Below are positions 10,162-21,682 of a stretch of 64,000 bases of DNA, one piece after another (position 1 is the stretch's first letter; each line of letters begins with the position of its first letter). This stretch comes from Isoetes taiwanensis. Lineage: Eukaryota > Streptophyta > Lycopodiopsida > Isoetales > Isoetaceae. The position numbers and the translations under genes are program-made. Under the pieces are notes generated by a model. The model searched no databases, had not been told where the DNA came from, and worked only from the letters and a program-made list of their open reading frames with translations. The stretch is taken from assembly GCA_021234155.1 (NCBI GenBank), contig JAJEKV010000054.1:992001-1056000 (forward strand), written 5' to 3'.

Positions 10162-10174
10162 GGCTCTGATACCA
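10162..10174 (-). other. Primer binding site, tRNA-iMet type
   Basis: The minus strand reads TGGTATCAGAGCC one base inside the 5' LTR. It is complementary to the 3' end of plant initiator methionine tRNA and fixes the element's orientation. Confidence 0.93.
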
Positions 10175-10175
10175 C

Positions 10176-11790
10176 TGTGACGCTCCCAGAATATATACGA
10201 CCCTCGGACGTATACATACGGGGACTTTCCCCTCCCATGGCGAACATCTCACCATGAGCAGGGCCCTCCGTCTGTTTCGGGCCACCTATGAAATGAGGCC
10301 CGAAAGAAGGACACGAAGGGGTCATTCGGCCCACGCCTTCAATGGGACTCCTACGTCGCGGAAGCATGAATACAAGGGTTAGCACACAGCATGAATATAC
10401 ATAAATAACCACCACGAAGGGTGGCGCATCCATCTAATATACCAACGGCATAGAATATGCATCTAATCCTAGGAAAACACCCGAACCCGTGTTCTACCCC
10501 CTCGCTGACTCCAAAGTGAGGATCGACCACGGCTAGGCCTCAAGAGATCAGCAGACCGAATCTTGGCATGGCGTTGGCGGGCAATAGAACATCGGCTAGG
10601 GTTGTCCACTCCATCCGCCCCTCCTGTGCACACTTTGCAGATGGGTCAATTCATGCTATGGCTTTGCTATAGCCTTCCGGAGACGCAGGTTCAGAGGAAT
10701 CACCCTTTGAGCCTACTCCAGGTTCATGACGCCTGGTCCGATGAGGCAGGTCGGGGAAGCGTCCCCTTCCAGAATCACAGTGGTTCCACGGGCGAGCTAG
10801 AGAATACGTGCCGCATCAGCGACCCCCGTATCCGTACCCGACTTACTCGCCCTAAATCTACTCAAAGTGCAAGGTGCTCCATACGGATCACACCTTCCCA
10901 CCCAGGGAGTGTCAGACCCATACCCGGCCCTCTACGTGACCGGCTATCAGGCCTAGCCCACTGTAGGAGTCTCAGGAGCCATGTATGCTCATGCAAGACC
11001 CCACCCCTCATGTCACCACTGTGTTCCTTGTCTGGTGCTAAGCCAGACCATAGCATCTAGGACCCGGTGGGTTCTTGTGCACAGGCCGCAACTAATGGGA
11101 CTCTATTGGGCGCTATCTAGGAGCATACTACAGTACATGGTTCAGAGGTCTCTACCCCGTAATCCCCCGCTTCGCAGAGTCGATTTAACGAAGAGCTAAC
11201 AATTCATCCTCTCAGAGTAGAAATCCGAATTGAATATAAAGAGAATTTGTTTGTACAACCAAGGGTTAGATTGAATCCCAAAGAGAAGAGAGAAACGGAC
11301 ACAACCAAGCGTTATCTAGAATTCACATAGCCACCTACCCTTAATTTGACTCATTTCCATGGGGGCGCTTCCATCTCCGGGGAGTTAGTTAGGAATTCAG
11401 CCGCCACGCACAGGGACGACTAGTATGGTGATTCTCTCAGGTGGATGATGGCGCCACTCCCCGCCTTCCTTGGTCGATTAGAGGAGTCAATCCCAGGGAT
11501 AGGGGTCAAGTTGGCATCCAAACTTGGCAACCCCCATGCACCCCAATCGATTGGAGCAGGTGGCGCCTTCCCAAATGGTAATTAGCCCCACTTCCTAAGT
11601 TATAGGTTATTACTATTACTGTGTTAAATTAGCATAGCTAATTTAATCCATTGTAAGGTAACCCCTTAGGTTGCCATCACGTTCCCATACTCCCATGGTA
11701 GCGTACCTTTAGGGGGGGTGACGTGCTTGTATTTGTACGTGCCTCGTATGAATACGTGACGTAGACCGTATAAATACGTGGAACGTCACA
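10176..11790 (-). repeat. 5' LTR of the chromovirus
   Basis: It is 1615 bp with the same ends as the 564-2172 copy. It is adjacent to the primer binding site, hence the 5' LTR on the minus strand. It differs from the other LTR by scattered small changes in its central part. Confidence 0.95.
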
Positions 11791-11795
11791 CTTGG
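11791..11795. repeat. Target-site duplication, right copy (CTTGG)
   Basis: This is the second copy of the five bases that precede the left LTR at 559-563. Confidence 0.9.
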
Positions 11796-13447
11796 GGCAG
11801 AGATCCAAGTACGAGGGACTCTTCATGATATTTTTGCAAAATGCTACATGTAATGACAATGAATAGTGGATTACACTTCACATCGTTTGAAGCTTTCCAA
11901 GAAGCTCTCAGCATGGATTCTCTTATATTTTAAGAGAATTTAGAATCCTCATCGATCAATAATTCAGTTTCACTACGACCTTGCCTACTAAGGCGATGGT
12001 CATTTATTAATAAATTCAACCAGATAGTTCAGCAACTTCCTTGCGTTAACATTCGCTATGTGTATCTTCGTCTAACACTGAAAGAAACAAAGACTAATGC
12101 TTTTGTGCACATAACTTGGTAAAAGTATAGTAAACACTCATCAAAATTTATTACCATGCAATTTCATGTACAACTTAGTTAAATTATAATAATGATTGTT
12201 TGCCATTGTACTATTACTTCTTTATTGTTGCTTCTTTATCATCATACTCTTTGTAAAACGAGTGCCTTATTTAACAACTAGCATAAACGAGTGTCATGTT
12301 TAAACCAGCATTAAATTAGAAAAACTCCGTGTATTTTTTTCCTCAATATGGCTTTAACATAACAACAACGAAAAAGATTGCTAAGTCCACAAAAACCACG
12401 GCTACTTTTTTTGGTCCAAAATATGACCGTGGTTGAGAAATAAGGCGTTCGTCTGTAACATCTCAATGAATATAAATCTGACAAAAGTTTACTGATGCAA
12501 TAGACATCAGTCTCATATGGTCCTTATATAATAAGGGACTTGTATATTATATAACTATGATCATGATGCTATCACACTACCATTTATTAGGTTATTATGC
12601 TAGACAGTTAATGAATGAGCAACTCGTTTTTCATCTAGATGTTGAAGGGAGTTTTGCATTTGTTTGACAAAAGCTTTCCACTTATGCAATGATTGATTTA
12701 GTTTAAGCCTCCACAACTTTGGTTTAGATCTATATGATCCCCTTTAAACTTCTAGTTCCTGAGTTGCATAGCAAGCCATCGCTTGTGTTGTGCAATGCTA
12801 CAAATTTTAATTAAGCTACAAGTTTCACCTTTGAAACCATTTAATAATGCATGAGTGTACATCCTTAAATGATGGTAAGATGCAGCTTCTGAAGTAACTT
12901 ACTAAGAGACATCACTTTTGTTCTCATGTGTGATAGTTGGATCATAAAATAAGCCCTGGAATAAGCCCTAGAATATACCAAATCAAGGATGGAGGAATTT
13001 ACACCTCACACATCTATATAGCACAACACTTCCCACACAGCATCAAATACGTATGGGGATATCTTCCAATGGCAAGTAAATGTTGCAAGCATTGTTTTGG
13101 CATAGAATGTGTAGCACATGGTGCATTGGACAAATTTAAAGAAATGGAAAGAGAAAGAAAGACCATTCCACAATATATTCCTGCAATTCCTACAACTCTA
13201 ACACAGAGCGGCATACAGAACAAATGCAGCACAACAGATTACACGATTGCTGAAGGATGATTTAGGTATTACATGAATGTAGGGGACCTACGAACTGATT
13301 GTAAGAACATGATAGGTGTCTACTTTAATTTAAATATAGATTGTGAAAAAATGACTTTACGGTTTTATTTAGGCCACTTCACCCTCAAGAAACTGGAGGG
13401 CAACCCTCCGTGCGCAGCACCTTGTTAATTATCATTATTGGTGTAGG
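11796..13447. other. Intergenic stretch, no recognised gene
   Basis: The first ~55 bases continue the frame interrupted by the retrotransposon. The rest is AT-rich. An open frame at 12937-13260 (107 aa, with CCKHCFGIEC) has no recognisable domain and may be chance. Confidence 0.4.
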
Positions 13448-13465
13448 CTGATAACTAGTTATCAG
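13448..13465. repeat. 18-bp perfect palindrome
   Basis: CTGATAACTAGTTATCAG is its own reverse complement. It lies 20 bases left of a large foldback that reuses the GATAAC motif. Confidence 0.8.
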
Positions 13466-13484
13466 TATATAAGACCGATAAGGT

Positions 13485-13628
13485 GGTTATCGGTCGCCTC
13501 GGCCGATAACAAAAAATATGTGATCGAGGTTGTACGTCCGAGGCCAGATATGCCTTACATGCCAAATATCTGGCTTCGGACGTACAGCCTCGGTCACGCT
13601 TTTATCAGCCTCATCCAGACCGATAACC
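13485..13628 (+). repeat. 144-nt foldback (MITE- or miRNA-precursor-like)
   Basis: The outer arms 13485-13495 (GGTTATCGGTC) and 13618-13628 (GACCGATAACC) are perfect complements. The inner arms 13521-13551 and 13566-13596 pair over 31 positions around a 14-nt loop with three mismatches. All three would be G:U pairs in a plus-strand transcript. A further partly paired segment lies between the two. It could be a small foldback transposon or a hairpin RNA gene, and no coding role is seen. Confidence 0.75.
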
Positions 13629-14217
13629 TTACCTGTTCTAACAATATTGTCAATATCTTGTTTCGTGCAACAAACTAGAGAGAACAAATCGTGGCAATTG
13701 TTGTACCAAAAGCATAGCCCCAACAAATAAAAATTGATTCCTTATGTGGCATTTAGCTTTTGTCGCCTTCATTTGCACCACAATATATTTTCTAGTTTCT
13801 CAAAAAAGTTTGTTGCTCTCTTACAGTTCAGATCTAAGCTTCATTAACATTTCTAGCATTTGTGTTACAAATTTCTTGGTAGTCTATCCATTTACATGTA
13901 TTTTAAAGTTTATGAAGTTGGACGCTTCATTATGGCATTGGAATATTCCATCATGATGAAGCCCGAAGTCAGTGAATCCATTCATTTTTACATGTCCAAA
14001 CAATCTTGTTCTATATAAGCTTTTTCATTTGCTGCATATCACTTTTCCATTGCACGATCTCTGATTTGGACAAGCCATTGCACATGTACTGGTACAAATC
14101 AAGACCAGCAGATGATGTTGCACATCGATTTGAATTAACAACAATTCTTTATTTTGCTGAGACTTTGTAGTCCAGGAGTGCCAATCCAAGTCAATATACA
14201 TGTGGTTTTGTTGGGTG
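13629..14217. other. No recognised gene
   Basis: This is AT-rich sequence. Short ORFs (13744-13956 plus) lack any recognisable domain. Confidence 0.4.
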
Positions 14218-14329
<112 letters not shown>

Positions 14330-14340
14330 CAATTGTATTA

Positions 14341-14375
14341 TATTACATGCAGAAATACATAAGTATACAAAATTA

Positions 14376-14423
<48 letters not shown>

Positions 14424-14457
14424 ATTACATGCAGAAATACATAAGTATACAAAATTA
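14341..14457 (+). repeat. (CTAT)n microsatellite inside a 35-bp direct duplication
   Basis: TATTACATGCAGAAATACAT and the following ~15 bases occur at 14341-14375 and again at 14423-14457. A perfect CTAT tract of about 12 units lies between them. The layout suggests a local duplication with the microsatellite expanded at the junction. Confidence 0.9.
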
Positions 14458-14459
14458 TG

Positions 14460-15990
14460 GAGGTAGAGAACCCCTGATAAAATAGAGGCAGTGGAATAAA
14501 CCAGCTACCACCTCTCTATGAGTGTATTTACATTTTTAATTCAAAACGGTTTTAAGAATGCAAAATTAAAACACAGTGCAAGTTCTTGTAGCAGATCACA
14601 CGTCGAGCACTCCATCCAGTGTTATAATAGCGTAGGCCTCCCGGGTGTGTTCAAACATCAATCGATCAAGTTCCAATGGCCCATAAGTGGTGAATCCAGA
14701 AGATGTAAGATGCAAGCATCCCGTGCAGCTTCATGTATGTCCAGTTTCTCCTAAAAGTATGGCTTTAGCTCCGGATTGAATCGCCACATTCATCATCAGC
14801 CAAGACCCTCTCGCTTCCAATTACTTCAATTTTGACCTAATAGAGTGCTTCAAACGCTTCTTGCTGGTTCAGGTCAGAAGGAACTTCTCGAGCGTGCCCT
14901 CCTGTCATATGTTTTTTAACCAGGTAATCTGTCAATGGTACTATTTAGATTGTCAAGATAAGTAGAGAAAAAGTTGAAGAAACCTTGGAGACCTAAACTA
15001 TTCCAACAGGGGTTATAATTAGATTCTTTTATATTTCTATGTGCCATAGCAACATCGGCTATTTCCAATTGTACTGAGGCCTTCAAATTTGAAATTTTAT
15101 TGGAATTTTTGGTGGAATTTGTGAGAAAAAGAGGAAAATATCCCCTTTTTCTAGGAAGTGATTCAGTCCCAAAAGGGAGTGAGCCAGGGGCAAACAAAGA
15201 CATGTGAAGTGGTTTCCTACTGTCCACATCCAAGAGGACATTGATCAGAGATTTGACGATCAAATTTGGTCCTGTATGCATTCATCCTAAGGCTCTTGTT
15301 GAGCACAAGCCACCTGAAAAGAATCATTTTATTTGCACATTATAGCTTCCATCCTTTCCTAATAACTTGAATTGCTTCCTCTTCTGAGCAATTCCAGACA
15401 GAGGAGAACTTAAGAGAGTAGGCATCCAGTAGCATGGTATAAATGGTAGCAACTTTATATCCTTTACCCCCACAGAGTCAGTTAATTCCTTCTGTGCAGA
15501 GTTCCTGGGGCATTGAGTAACTGTCATGTAAATCTTTCTGTTAGTTTCAGTATTTCGAATAATACTTGAGACTTCCTGCCATGATTTCCATGTGTCATTA
15601 CTGTTATTACTCAATAGATCTTGGGGTTGGCTGGAGCTAATGACTTAAGGTTGAAGGAAGGATTAAATTAAAGTTCATTCCCACATTCCTTCGCTACTTC
15701 AGTCTGCATAAACCATTGACGTGCTGCAACTTTGAATTTAAAATGCATAGCATTACAATTTTTGCACTTTGATCTCAATTCTATCAACTCATCTACATCA
15801 AAAACTAACATGTAAAGCAGCACCTTATTATGAAGCTAGCTATATTTAGCATGCTAGTAGACTATACATACGGCAGAACCCAGTTTTTTGTCAATAAACT
15901 AGTTATAAGAGTGGTGCCATAAATGATATGGTCCAAAAAAAATATTTCCAAAAAATTTATTGATATATGACCTCAACCATCTTGCAGGTG
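14460..15990. other. No recognised gene; two minus-strand open frames
   Basis: Minus frames 15324-15614 (SWQEVSSIIRNTETNRKIYM) and 14916-15281 (SLINVLLDVDSRKPLHMSLF) are adjacent and look protein-like in composition. They could be decayed exons of one gene. I do not recognise the family, and no clear splice structure joins them. Confidence 0.25.
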
Positions 15991-15994
15991 AAGG

Positions 15995-16707
15995 ACATTC
16001 TAGAATGGGGCTCGCATGAAACCAATAAAACCGCCCTAGGCTTCTCATTCATCTCAGCAGATTTTCTACAATGGTGGATAGTGGGTAGCCGCACACATGC
16101 GAACTACCCATGAAAAATTAAGGGAATATCCAATGATATAATTTGGACCCCATAAAAATACAATGCTAATAGATGTTTGGCTTGTGTACCTGCCGAAAGC
16201 TTATCACCGGGATTAAAAAACCCCGCCCTTTCGGGTTTTCGAGGAAAAACTCTAGTGATAAGCCTTCGGCAAGGGGCTTGGACAAACGTAAGGCAGAGAA
16301 ATCGCTCCCAAAACCTATGAATGAAGAAGTCGAAGCTGCTGCCGCTCGCCAACCTGTACCTGCACATCACCAACACTAGAAAAAATGTGACAAAACAAAC
16401 CTCCCAAAGTGGAGGGGCTGATCACGCGTGCCACGCGACAATAAAACAAGAACCTCTTCAAATAGAGGGGTTGGTCACGCGTGCCAGGCGACAAATACAT
16501 TAAACAAAGAAGGGGGGGAGGGTGGGTTCAAAGAAAAAAGAAGAAGGTGCTGCTGAGAGAGAAGAGGAAGCGCCGATGAGACGTTGATGCAGAACCGCGC
16601 CTAAAATAGCGATCTCCCAACCAGAGAAGGCATGCGCCGCATGCATGCATACAAGACATGCATGCTCGCCCCATTCTAGAATGGCGATCTGATGTCTCGG
16701 ATCGATG
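15995..16707. mobile_element. MITE-like repeat, copy 1
   Basis: It begins CATTCTAGAATGGGGCTCGC and ends in the near-inverted CATGCTCGCCCCATTCTAGA, followed by a GATCNGATGTCTCGGATCGA tail. The right ~180 bases (16528-16707) are repeated almost exactly in copy 2. It contains a hairpin (16192-16270) and a ~50-bp tandem duplication with CACGCGTGCCA (about 16400-16495). No transposase is present. Confidence 0.55.
16192..16270. repeat. 79-nt hairpin
   Basis: Arms GCCGAAAGCTTATCAC (16192-16207) and GTGATAAGCCTTCGGC (16255-16270) pair with one mismatch. Between them AAACCCCGCCCTTTCGGGTTTT forms a second stem. Confidence 0.7.
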
Positions 16708-17091
16708 GGATTCTAGAATGGGGCTCGCATGAAACCAACAAAACCGCCCGAATACCAAAGGACTTCCTTAACAAAACTGGAATCGAGGACGAAGGTCACA
16801 GGATGAAGGCAAAAGAAGAGTCCAGGCCGAGAAAGGACATGTCACAGCATGAAAGAAACGCCAAATTGGCCAAACTAAGCAGGGAGAAGCCTCTCCCCTG
16901 CATGGGTTCAAAGAAAAAAGAAGAAGGTACTGCTGAGAGAGAAGAGGAAGCGCCGATGAGACGTTGATGCAGAACTGCGCCTAAGATAGCGATCTCCCAA
17001 CCAGAGAAGGCATGCGCCGCATGCATGCGTGCAAGACATGCATGCTCGCCCCATTCTAGAATGGCGATCCGATGTCTCGGATCGATGGGAT
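16708..17091. mobile_element. MITE-like repeat, copy 2
   Basis: It starts TTCTAGAATGGGGCTCGCAT directly after copy 1 and ends with the same CATGCTCGCCCCATTCTAGA plus tail as copy 1. It is shorter, and its interior (16760-16905) is unrelated to copy 1. The tandem, partly overlapping arrangement suggests amplification of a non-autonomous terminal-inverted-repeat family. Confidence 0.5.
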
Positions 17092-17473
17092 CAACCATAT
17101 AATGATGTTTGATTGTTGCAGTGTCCCGAGAACAAAATCGTTTTCTATCTTTTCAGATGCAGCATCCAACAGATTATCACGAGTGTCACTTGCTATCGTC
17201 TGTGGCTCGATTTGGGCTCTTCATGATCCGGTTACACGATATGAAGAGCATCGATAGGCCTCGCACACTAACAGACGTGACCGTTAGTTTAAGAGCGACA
17301 TCGGGTTTGGAGCAGTTTTCCGAATATTCCAAGCATATACTAATATATCCCTAGAATATGTAGCATAATAACAGGGGGTTTTCTTTGTGTTTTTGTATGC
17401 TTTTCGCTAAGGTTTTCCTATGATTTTGTGATGTATTCAAATGGATGTACTAATGCGTACATCTAGAGTGCAC

Positions 17474-17690
17474 CATTTCTGAGCCATTGATTTTAGCCTT
17501 TTTTTTTCAATGGTCAACAATCAATGGCTCACAACAAAAGCCTTTTTTTTTGTGCGTGTGGTGCATAATGGGCACATGAAGGGCCATTGATTTTAGCCTT
17601 TTTTTTCCAATGGTCAACAACCAATGGCTCACAACAAAAGCCCTCTTTTAGTGTGTGTGGTGCATAATGGGCACATGAAGGGCTTGAAGT
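17474..17690 (+). repeat. ~108-bp tandem duplication with internal inverted repeat
   Basis: GCCATTGATTTTAGCC followed by a T run, AATGGTCAACAA and CAATGGCTCACAACAAAAGC occurs twice (about 17480 and 17583), each followed by GTGGTGCATAATGGGCACAT. Within each unit, GCCATTGATT pairs with AATCAATGGC. Confidence 0.8.
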
Positions 17691-18828
17691 GCACATGTAG
17701 TGCAGTTTCCCCGCCGGCAATACATTTTTATCATAACCTTTGATCCAGAGCTTTGTTTGAGATGATTTTTATTGCGTTGGAAAGATCTCTGCGAGATCTT
17801 TTTGATAGTGTATGATATGGATATGTTTGGTTACGTTATCTATGCTAAAACAGCAATTTTTCGACCGGGTTTTAGCCTCTCGTTCTGACAAGTTTTTCCA
17901 CTTTCCAAAAAGCTGCCTGCATAATTCTGCTCTTAGAATTTGCTTTTTGTGGTGAACTATTTCTCTCCTGCAACCTCAAATGATCTGTTCTTGATCAGCT
18001 TTACCATTCCGAAACTTATTCGGGAATGTTTAAAAGGCTGCATTCTGTTCCTTGCAGTATTTAGAAAAACAAATACCCAGAGCTTCTTCAATGTGCCAAC
18101 TTGTAAGATTTTTTAATCACATTTGCATTGTGCTGTTCGTCTGCCATGATTTCGCAATTGCGAGAATTTTTGTGTAGTTTGTTTTGTAAATTGGTAGATT
18201 TATCATAATCGGGTTGTATTTATAGTTGATAAAATGCACTTCTGCCTGCAACCTGCCTTCAAAACGTTACGTTCAAATTCTGCTCTTGTTTCGAGCAAAT
18301 ACTAGAAACACAAATACCTAAGCCATCAAATGCTATGCCTTCTACAACTTCATGATATCATTTCAGTTCTAGGATAAAGCAATAAGTTAGAAGACGCAAA
18401 GAATATGCACTTTTTTAGGAGTTAGTGAAGGGATGTCAATTATGTACGCCAGATATTCTGAAGATGGGGTGATAGAGTGTAATACTGCTGCGTGAAACTC
18501 TTGGAACTGACCTTGAGTTGAGATGATATCAACAGGTCACTCTGGGCTACTTTTGAAAATAATGAAAAGAGAATTAAAAACCACATTAGATGAGTTTCGC
18601 ACATAATAATTATTTGCTTGTCTCATAAGATCATGATGTCTGAAGCTTGACACTCTCCCATTGCTCCTTCTAGGGTTCTATTCGAAAGAAAGTTTTGTGT
18701 TTTGTCTTCTTCCTGTTACATTTTTCATAGTAGATTATTGTGTAATGTTCGTCAAGAAATTGCATATGAAAGTTTGTATCCTTCGTGTCTAAATTTCTTT
18801 CTAATACTAGTGTCTCCCTGATTGCAGT
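17691..18828. other. No recognised gene
   Basis: This is AT-rich sequence with no domain-bearing frame. It may be old intron of the decayed ABC transporter to its right. Confidence 0.35.
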
Positions 18829-20148
18829 TCAAGGATCCTCATTTGCTTGCCTTGAACACACTAGAAATACCAGTGCATCCCAGACGCTTGGCCCTAATAA
18901 TAGGTTACAGAATACTGACTTCTTTTGTGGGTTGCTACTTGGGAACAATTTTGTTGCCTTGTTACATATCCTTTTTAGCATTCTATACATGATTTTAATT
19001 ATTAAAAAAGTAGCTGACTCTTTCTTGTACAAGAAACACGAGAATGTAGTTCTTAAAGGATGTGGGAACTTCCACAAAGCAGCACTGGTTCCTGTGTGTA
19101 TCTTACTCTTCTCTATTTGGCAGATTCTATCTGATTCTGAAGCATTTGCTATTGATATTAAAGGTGCAGCATTTAATTAGGACACATCTTCTGAGAGACC
19201 CACACTCAGCAATTTAGAACTGCATATAAAAGAAGGCACAACTGTTGTAGTTTGTGGTGGTGTTGGGACAAGAAAATTGAGTCTTCTCTCTTGTATTCTT
19301 GGAGAGATACCAAAGCCTTTTGGAGAGGTGAGCTTAGAATTCTGAACATGCGGTGTCCATTTTACTTTTGCATGAGTTATCTGACTGGCCTTGCATTTTG
19401 TTAAAGTTAAAGGTTAAATTACGTGGTAGCACGGCATATGTTGGTCAGACAACCTGGATTCAAAGTGGTAAGGTTGAAGATAACATACTTTTTGGGACTC
19501 TAATGAATAGAATCAAATATGAGAAAGTACTTGAGGTTTGTCAACTACAAAAGGATTTAGAGTTGTTGGCATATGGGGATGCTAATATTTATCTTCTTGA
19601 TGACCCCTTTAGTGCAGTTGATGTGCAGACTGGTACACAAATATTCAAGGTATTTGCTCACCTTGCTGCCATAATGTTTCTTAAAGTTTTCCTCCGAACC
19701 TTCAACTTGTAATGTTGACAGGAATGTATTCTTGGAGTTTTGGCATCGAAAACAGTTGTTCTGGTAACACATCAAGTGGAATTCTTGCCTTCTATAGACC
19801 ATATACTGGTACCTACATATATAAAGAAATTTAATCAAAATATGCTCTTTATGACTATAAACATTCTTGCAGGTTCTGCGTGATGGTAGAATAGTACAAG
19901 CTGGAACATTCCACGAGATTTTACAGGATAACACAGATTTTAAAAGTCTTGTTGGTGCCCACACCAAGGCAATGGAACTAGTAGGAGTATCAGAAATTGC
20001 TTCTGTCAAGGTAGACAGCAACTCCAGCCAAGACAATGATGATGACCTAAAAAATAATTCAACTGAAATTGTGGAAGTAGTGAGCAGTCAGTTGGATAAG
20101 AAAAATACAAATAAACAGTTGGTGGATGAAGAGCTCAGGCGTGTTTGA
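18829..20148 (+). pseudogene. ABCC (MRP-type) transporter pseudogene, NBD1 region
   Basis: Exon-like blocks with good splice borders end at 19327 and follow at 19413-19649, 19722-19808 and 19873-20148. They read [87 protein letters not shown] and VLRDGRIVQAGTFHEIL, the first nucleotide-binding domain of plant ABCC pumps and its linker (NKQLVDEELRR). Walker A is damaged (GGVGTRKLS instead of G-x-G-K-S/T). The LSGGQ signature and surrounding ~30 residues are missing between LELLAYGD and the Walker B strand. A TAG replaces the tryptophan before the domain (19178-19180). The left block (18829-19140) has a hydrophobic stretch that may be a displaced membrane domain. It is clearly non-functional as a transporter. 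Confidence 0.85.
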
Positions 20149-20790
20149 CCCTATGCCAAAGACTATGGATGGAATTAAACTGCCAATATTTAGACGAAAT
20201 GCTTTCATATCCTCCATCTTGGCTTCTATAATCCCATGGAAACATCAATAACCACTAAATTCTTGTATCAAACAATAAGACCATCTGATATTTAAATCTA
20301 GAGATTATTAGCTGAATAACTGCACAAGCATGCAGAAATGAATTTCTTCTATATCGTTTCGCTTCTTAAATCATTTAAAGAGCCTAAAAGTGATGGAGGA
20401 ATCGGGTACCTTTGCTCTTCCTCTACTCAAGGTCAGGTCGTTGAGGCCATATAAATAGAGGAGCAAACAAAATTTGAAGTCACAAATTACTGCACGTCTC
20501 AGAAGCATCCTCGAAACCTCACAAATGTGATTGAGAAGCAAGCTGTAGGAAAATGAGTTGAATTAGGGTTTGGATTTGAATTTGAATATTATTTTCGTAT
20601 AAGGGAATGTCTCTTCATTCCCTGTGTGGAAACAATGCCGACGACCAGACCTGCACTGGCATGGATATGGCAAGCTCTTGCCAGTTAGATGGTTTGCATA
20701 GTGGCCGCCCAACAACAGGGGCGACCGCCAGTTTACAACACGTAGAGAGTTTGGAGCAGTTTTCAGCATATTCCAAGTATATACTAGCAT
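20149..20790. other. No recognised gene
   Basis: About 20740-20780 (GTTTGGAGCAGTTTTC, ATTCCAAG, ATACTA) resembles 17305-17345 and may be a shared repeat fragment. Nothing else is recognised. Confidence 0.35.
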
Positions 20791-20797
20791 ATACCCA

Positions 20798-20884
20798 GAA
20801 CATGCCAAAAACCCACATAACCAAGGGATTGCCCCCCTAGAACATGCCAAAAACCCATATAACCAAGGGATTGCCCCCCTAGGG
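20798..20884 (+). repeat. 42-bp tandem duplication
   Basis: AACATGCCAAAAACCCA followed by ATAACCAAGGGATTGCCCCC occurs twice in direct succession, with one base different. Confidence 0.85.
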
Positions 20885-21017
20885 GCAACCCAAAAATTAC
20901 ATCTAATCATGATCCATGTAATGCCTTCCCATTAATCACAAACAACATATACCTTTACCAACAATGTGAATGCAAACAAAAACACCAATGACAACTAAAA
21001 TGCTAAAACAACTGTCA

Positions 21018-21120
21018 TATAGTCCTTGTTAGCCATAATGCTAGTATTATAGCATCCAGATAGAGTTGGGGCATGGATCTAGTCCTTGTTAGCCATAATG
21101 CTAGTGTTGTAGTGTCCAGT
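21018..21120 (+). repeat. Short tandem duplication
   Basis: TAGTCCTTGTTAGCCATAAT followed by GCTAGT, then a diverged tail, occurs at about 21020 and again at 21080. Confidence 0.75.
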
Positions 21121-21660
21121 GACCATATAAACTTGAATTGTTGTTTTAAATATTTATGGTAGCACGAAAGGTTTGAATGAGGGAAAACGGATGTAAAAAA
21201 ATGCCATAGATATCATGCTCATACATAATCACAAACTTGAGTTTCCACAATCCACCTTTATTTGCACAAATTAATTGTTGCACATTAGGTCATTATCAAT
21301 GGGACTACTAAACAAATATCAGACGTCTAGTCTCAAATTAGTAACTCATTCTTTGGAACACTGCTCGCTAAGACATTGCTAGGCCACTGTGATAGAATAA
21401 TGAATGGTCGCTCCAATTCTGAACGGTTATACATATACCTCTGACCACACATGCACTTCTATTAAACCATTTTTTGAAAAGGCATCAATTTGAGAATTGA
21501 ATCAATACGAAAACTCTTGAATTATAGATAAATCAGCTAACCACGAAGCAGACCAATAATACAGCTCCTGAAACATCCATGAGACCCGGAAAAGGGGAAA
21601 ATGACGTGATTTTACAAGCATCTTCTTTTTTATTTTTAGATGGTGTTGGTATTTGTGCAA
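21121..21660. other. No recognised gene
   Basis: This is AT-rich and holds only short frames without domains. Confidence 0.4.
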
Positions 21661-21682
21661 GGAACGCCGCATGCGGCGTTCC
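21661..21682. repeat. 22-bp perfect palindrome, GC-rich
   Basis: GGAACGCCGCA is followed directly by its exact reverse complement. It is a GC-rich island in AT-rich sequence. The flanking bases repeat GAGATCGAAGT (about 21702-21726). Confidence 0.85.

Larger units (their letters stand above)
564..11790 (-). mobile_element. Complete Ty3/gypsy chromovirus with a histone H3-bearing ORF
   Basis: The element is 11.2 kb and is bounded by direct LTRs (564-2172 and 10176-11790) with TGTGACG/CGTCACA ends and a CTTGG duplication outside. In minus-strand order it has the 5' LTR, an initiator-Met-tRNA primer site, an ORF ending in a histone H3 core, two unrecognised frames, RT-RNase H, integrase, a chromodomain, a purine tract and the 3' LTR. 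RT-RNaseH before integrase is the Ty3 order, and the C-terminal chromodomain marks a chromovirus. No CCHC-knuckle gag and no recognisable aspartic protease were found. Pol has one nonsense codon and one frameshift, so this copy is probably not autonomous, although assembly errors could produce the same picture. The LTRs differ at many small sites, so the insertion does not look recent. Confidence 0.95.

Noticed and set aside
12937-13260. 107-aa plus frame with a CCxxC motif
   Set aside because: It has no recognisable family, no splice partners, and low-complexity flanks. It is likely chance.
16528-16967. Small plus and minus ORFs with KKKEEGTAEREEEA repeats
   Set aside because: They arise from the purine-rich duplicated segment of the MITE-like units.
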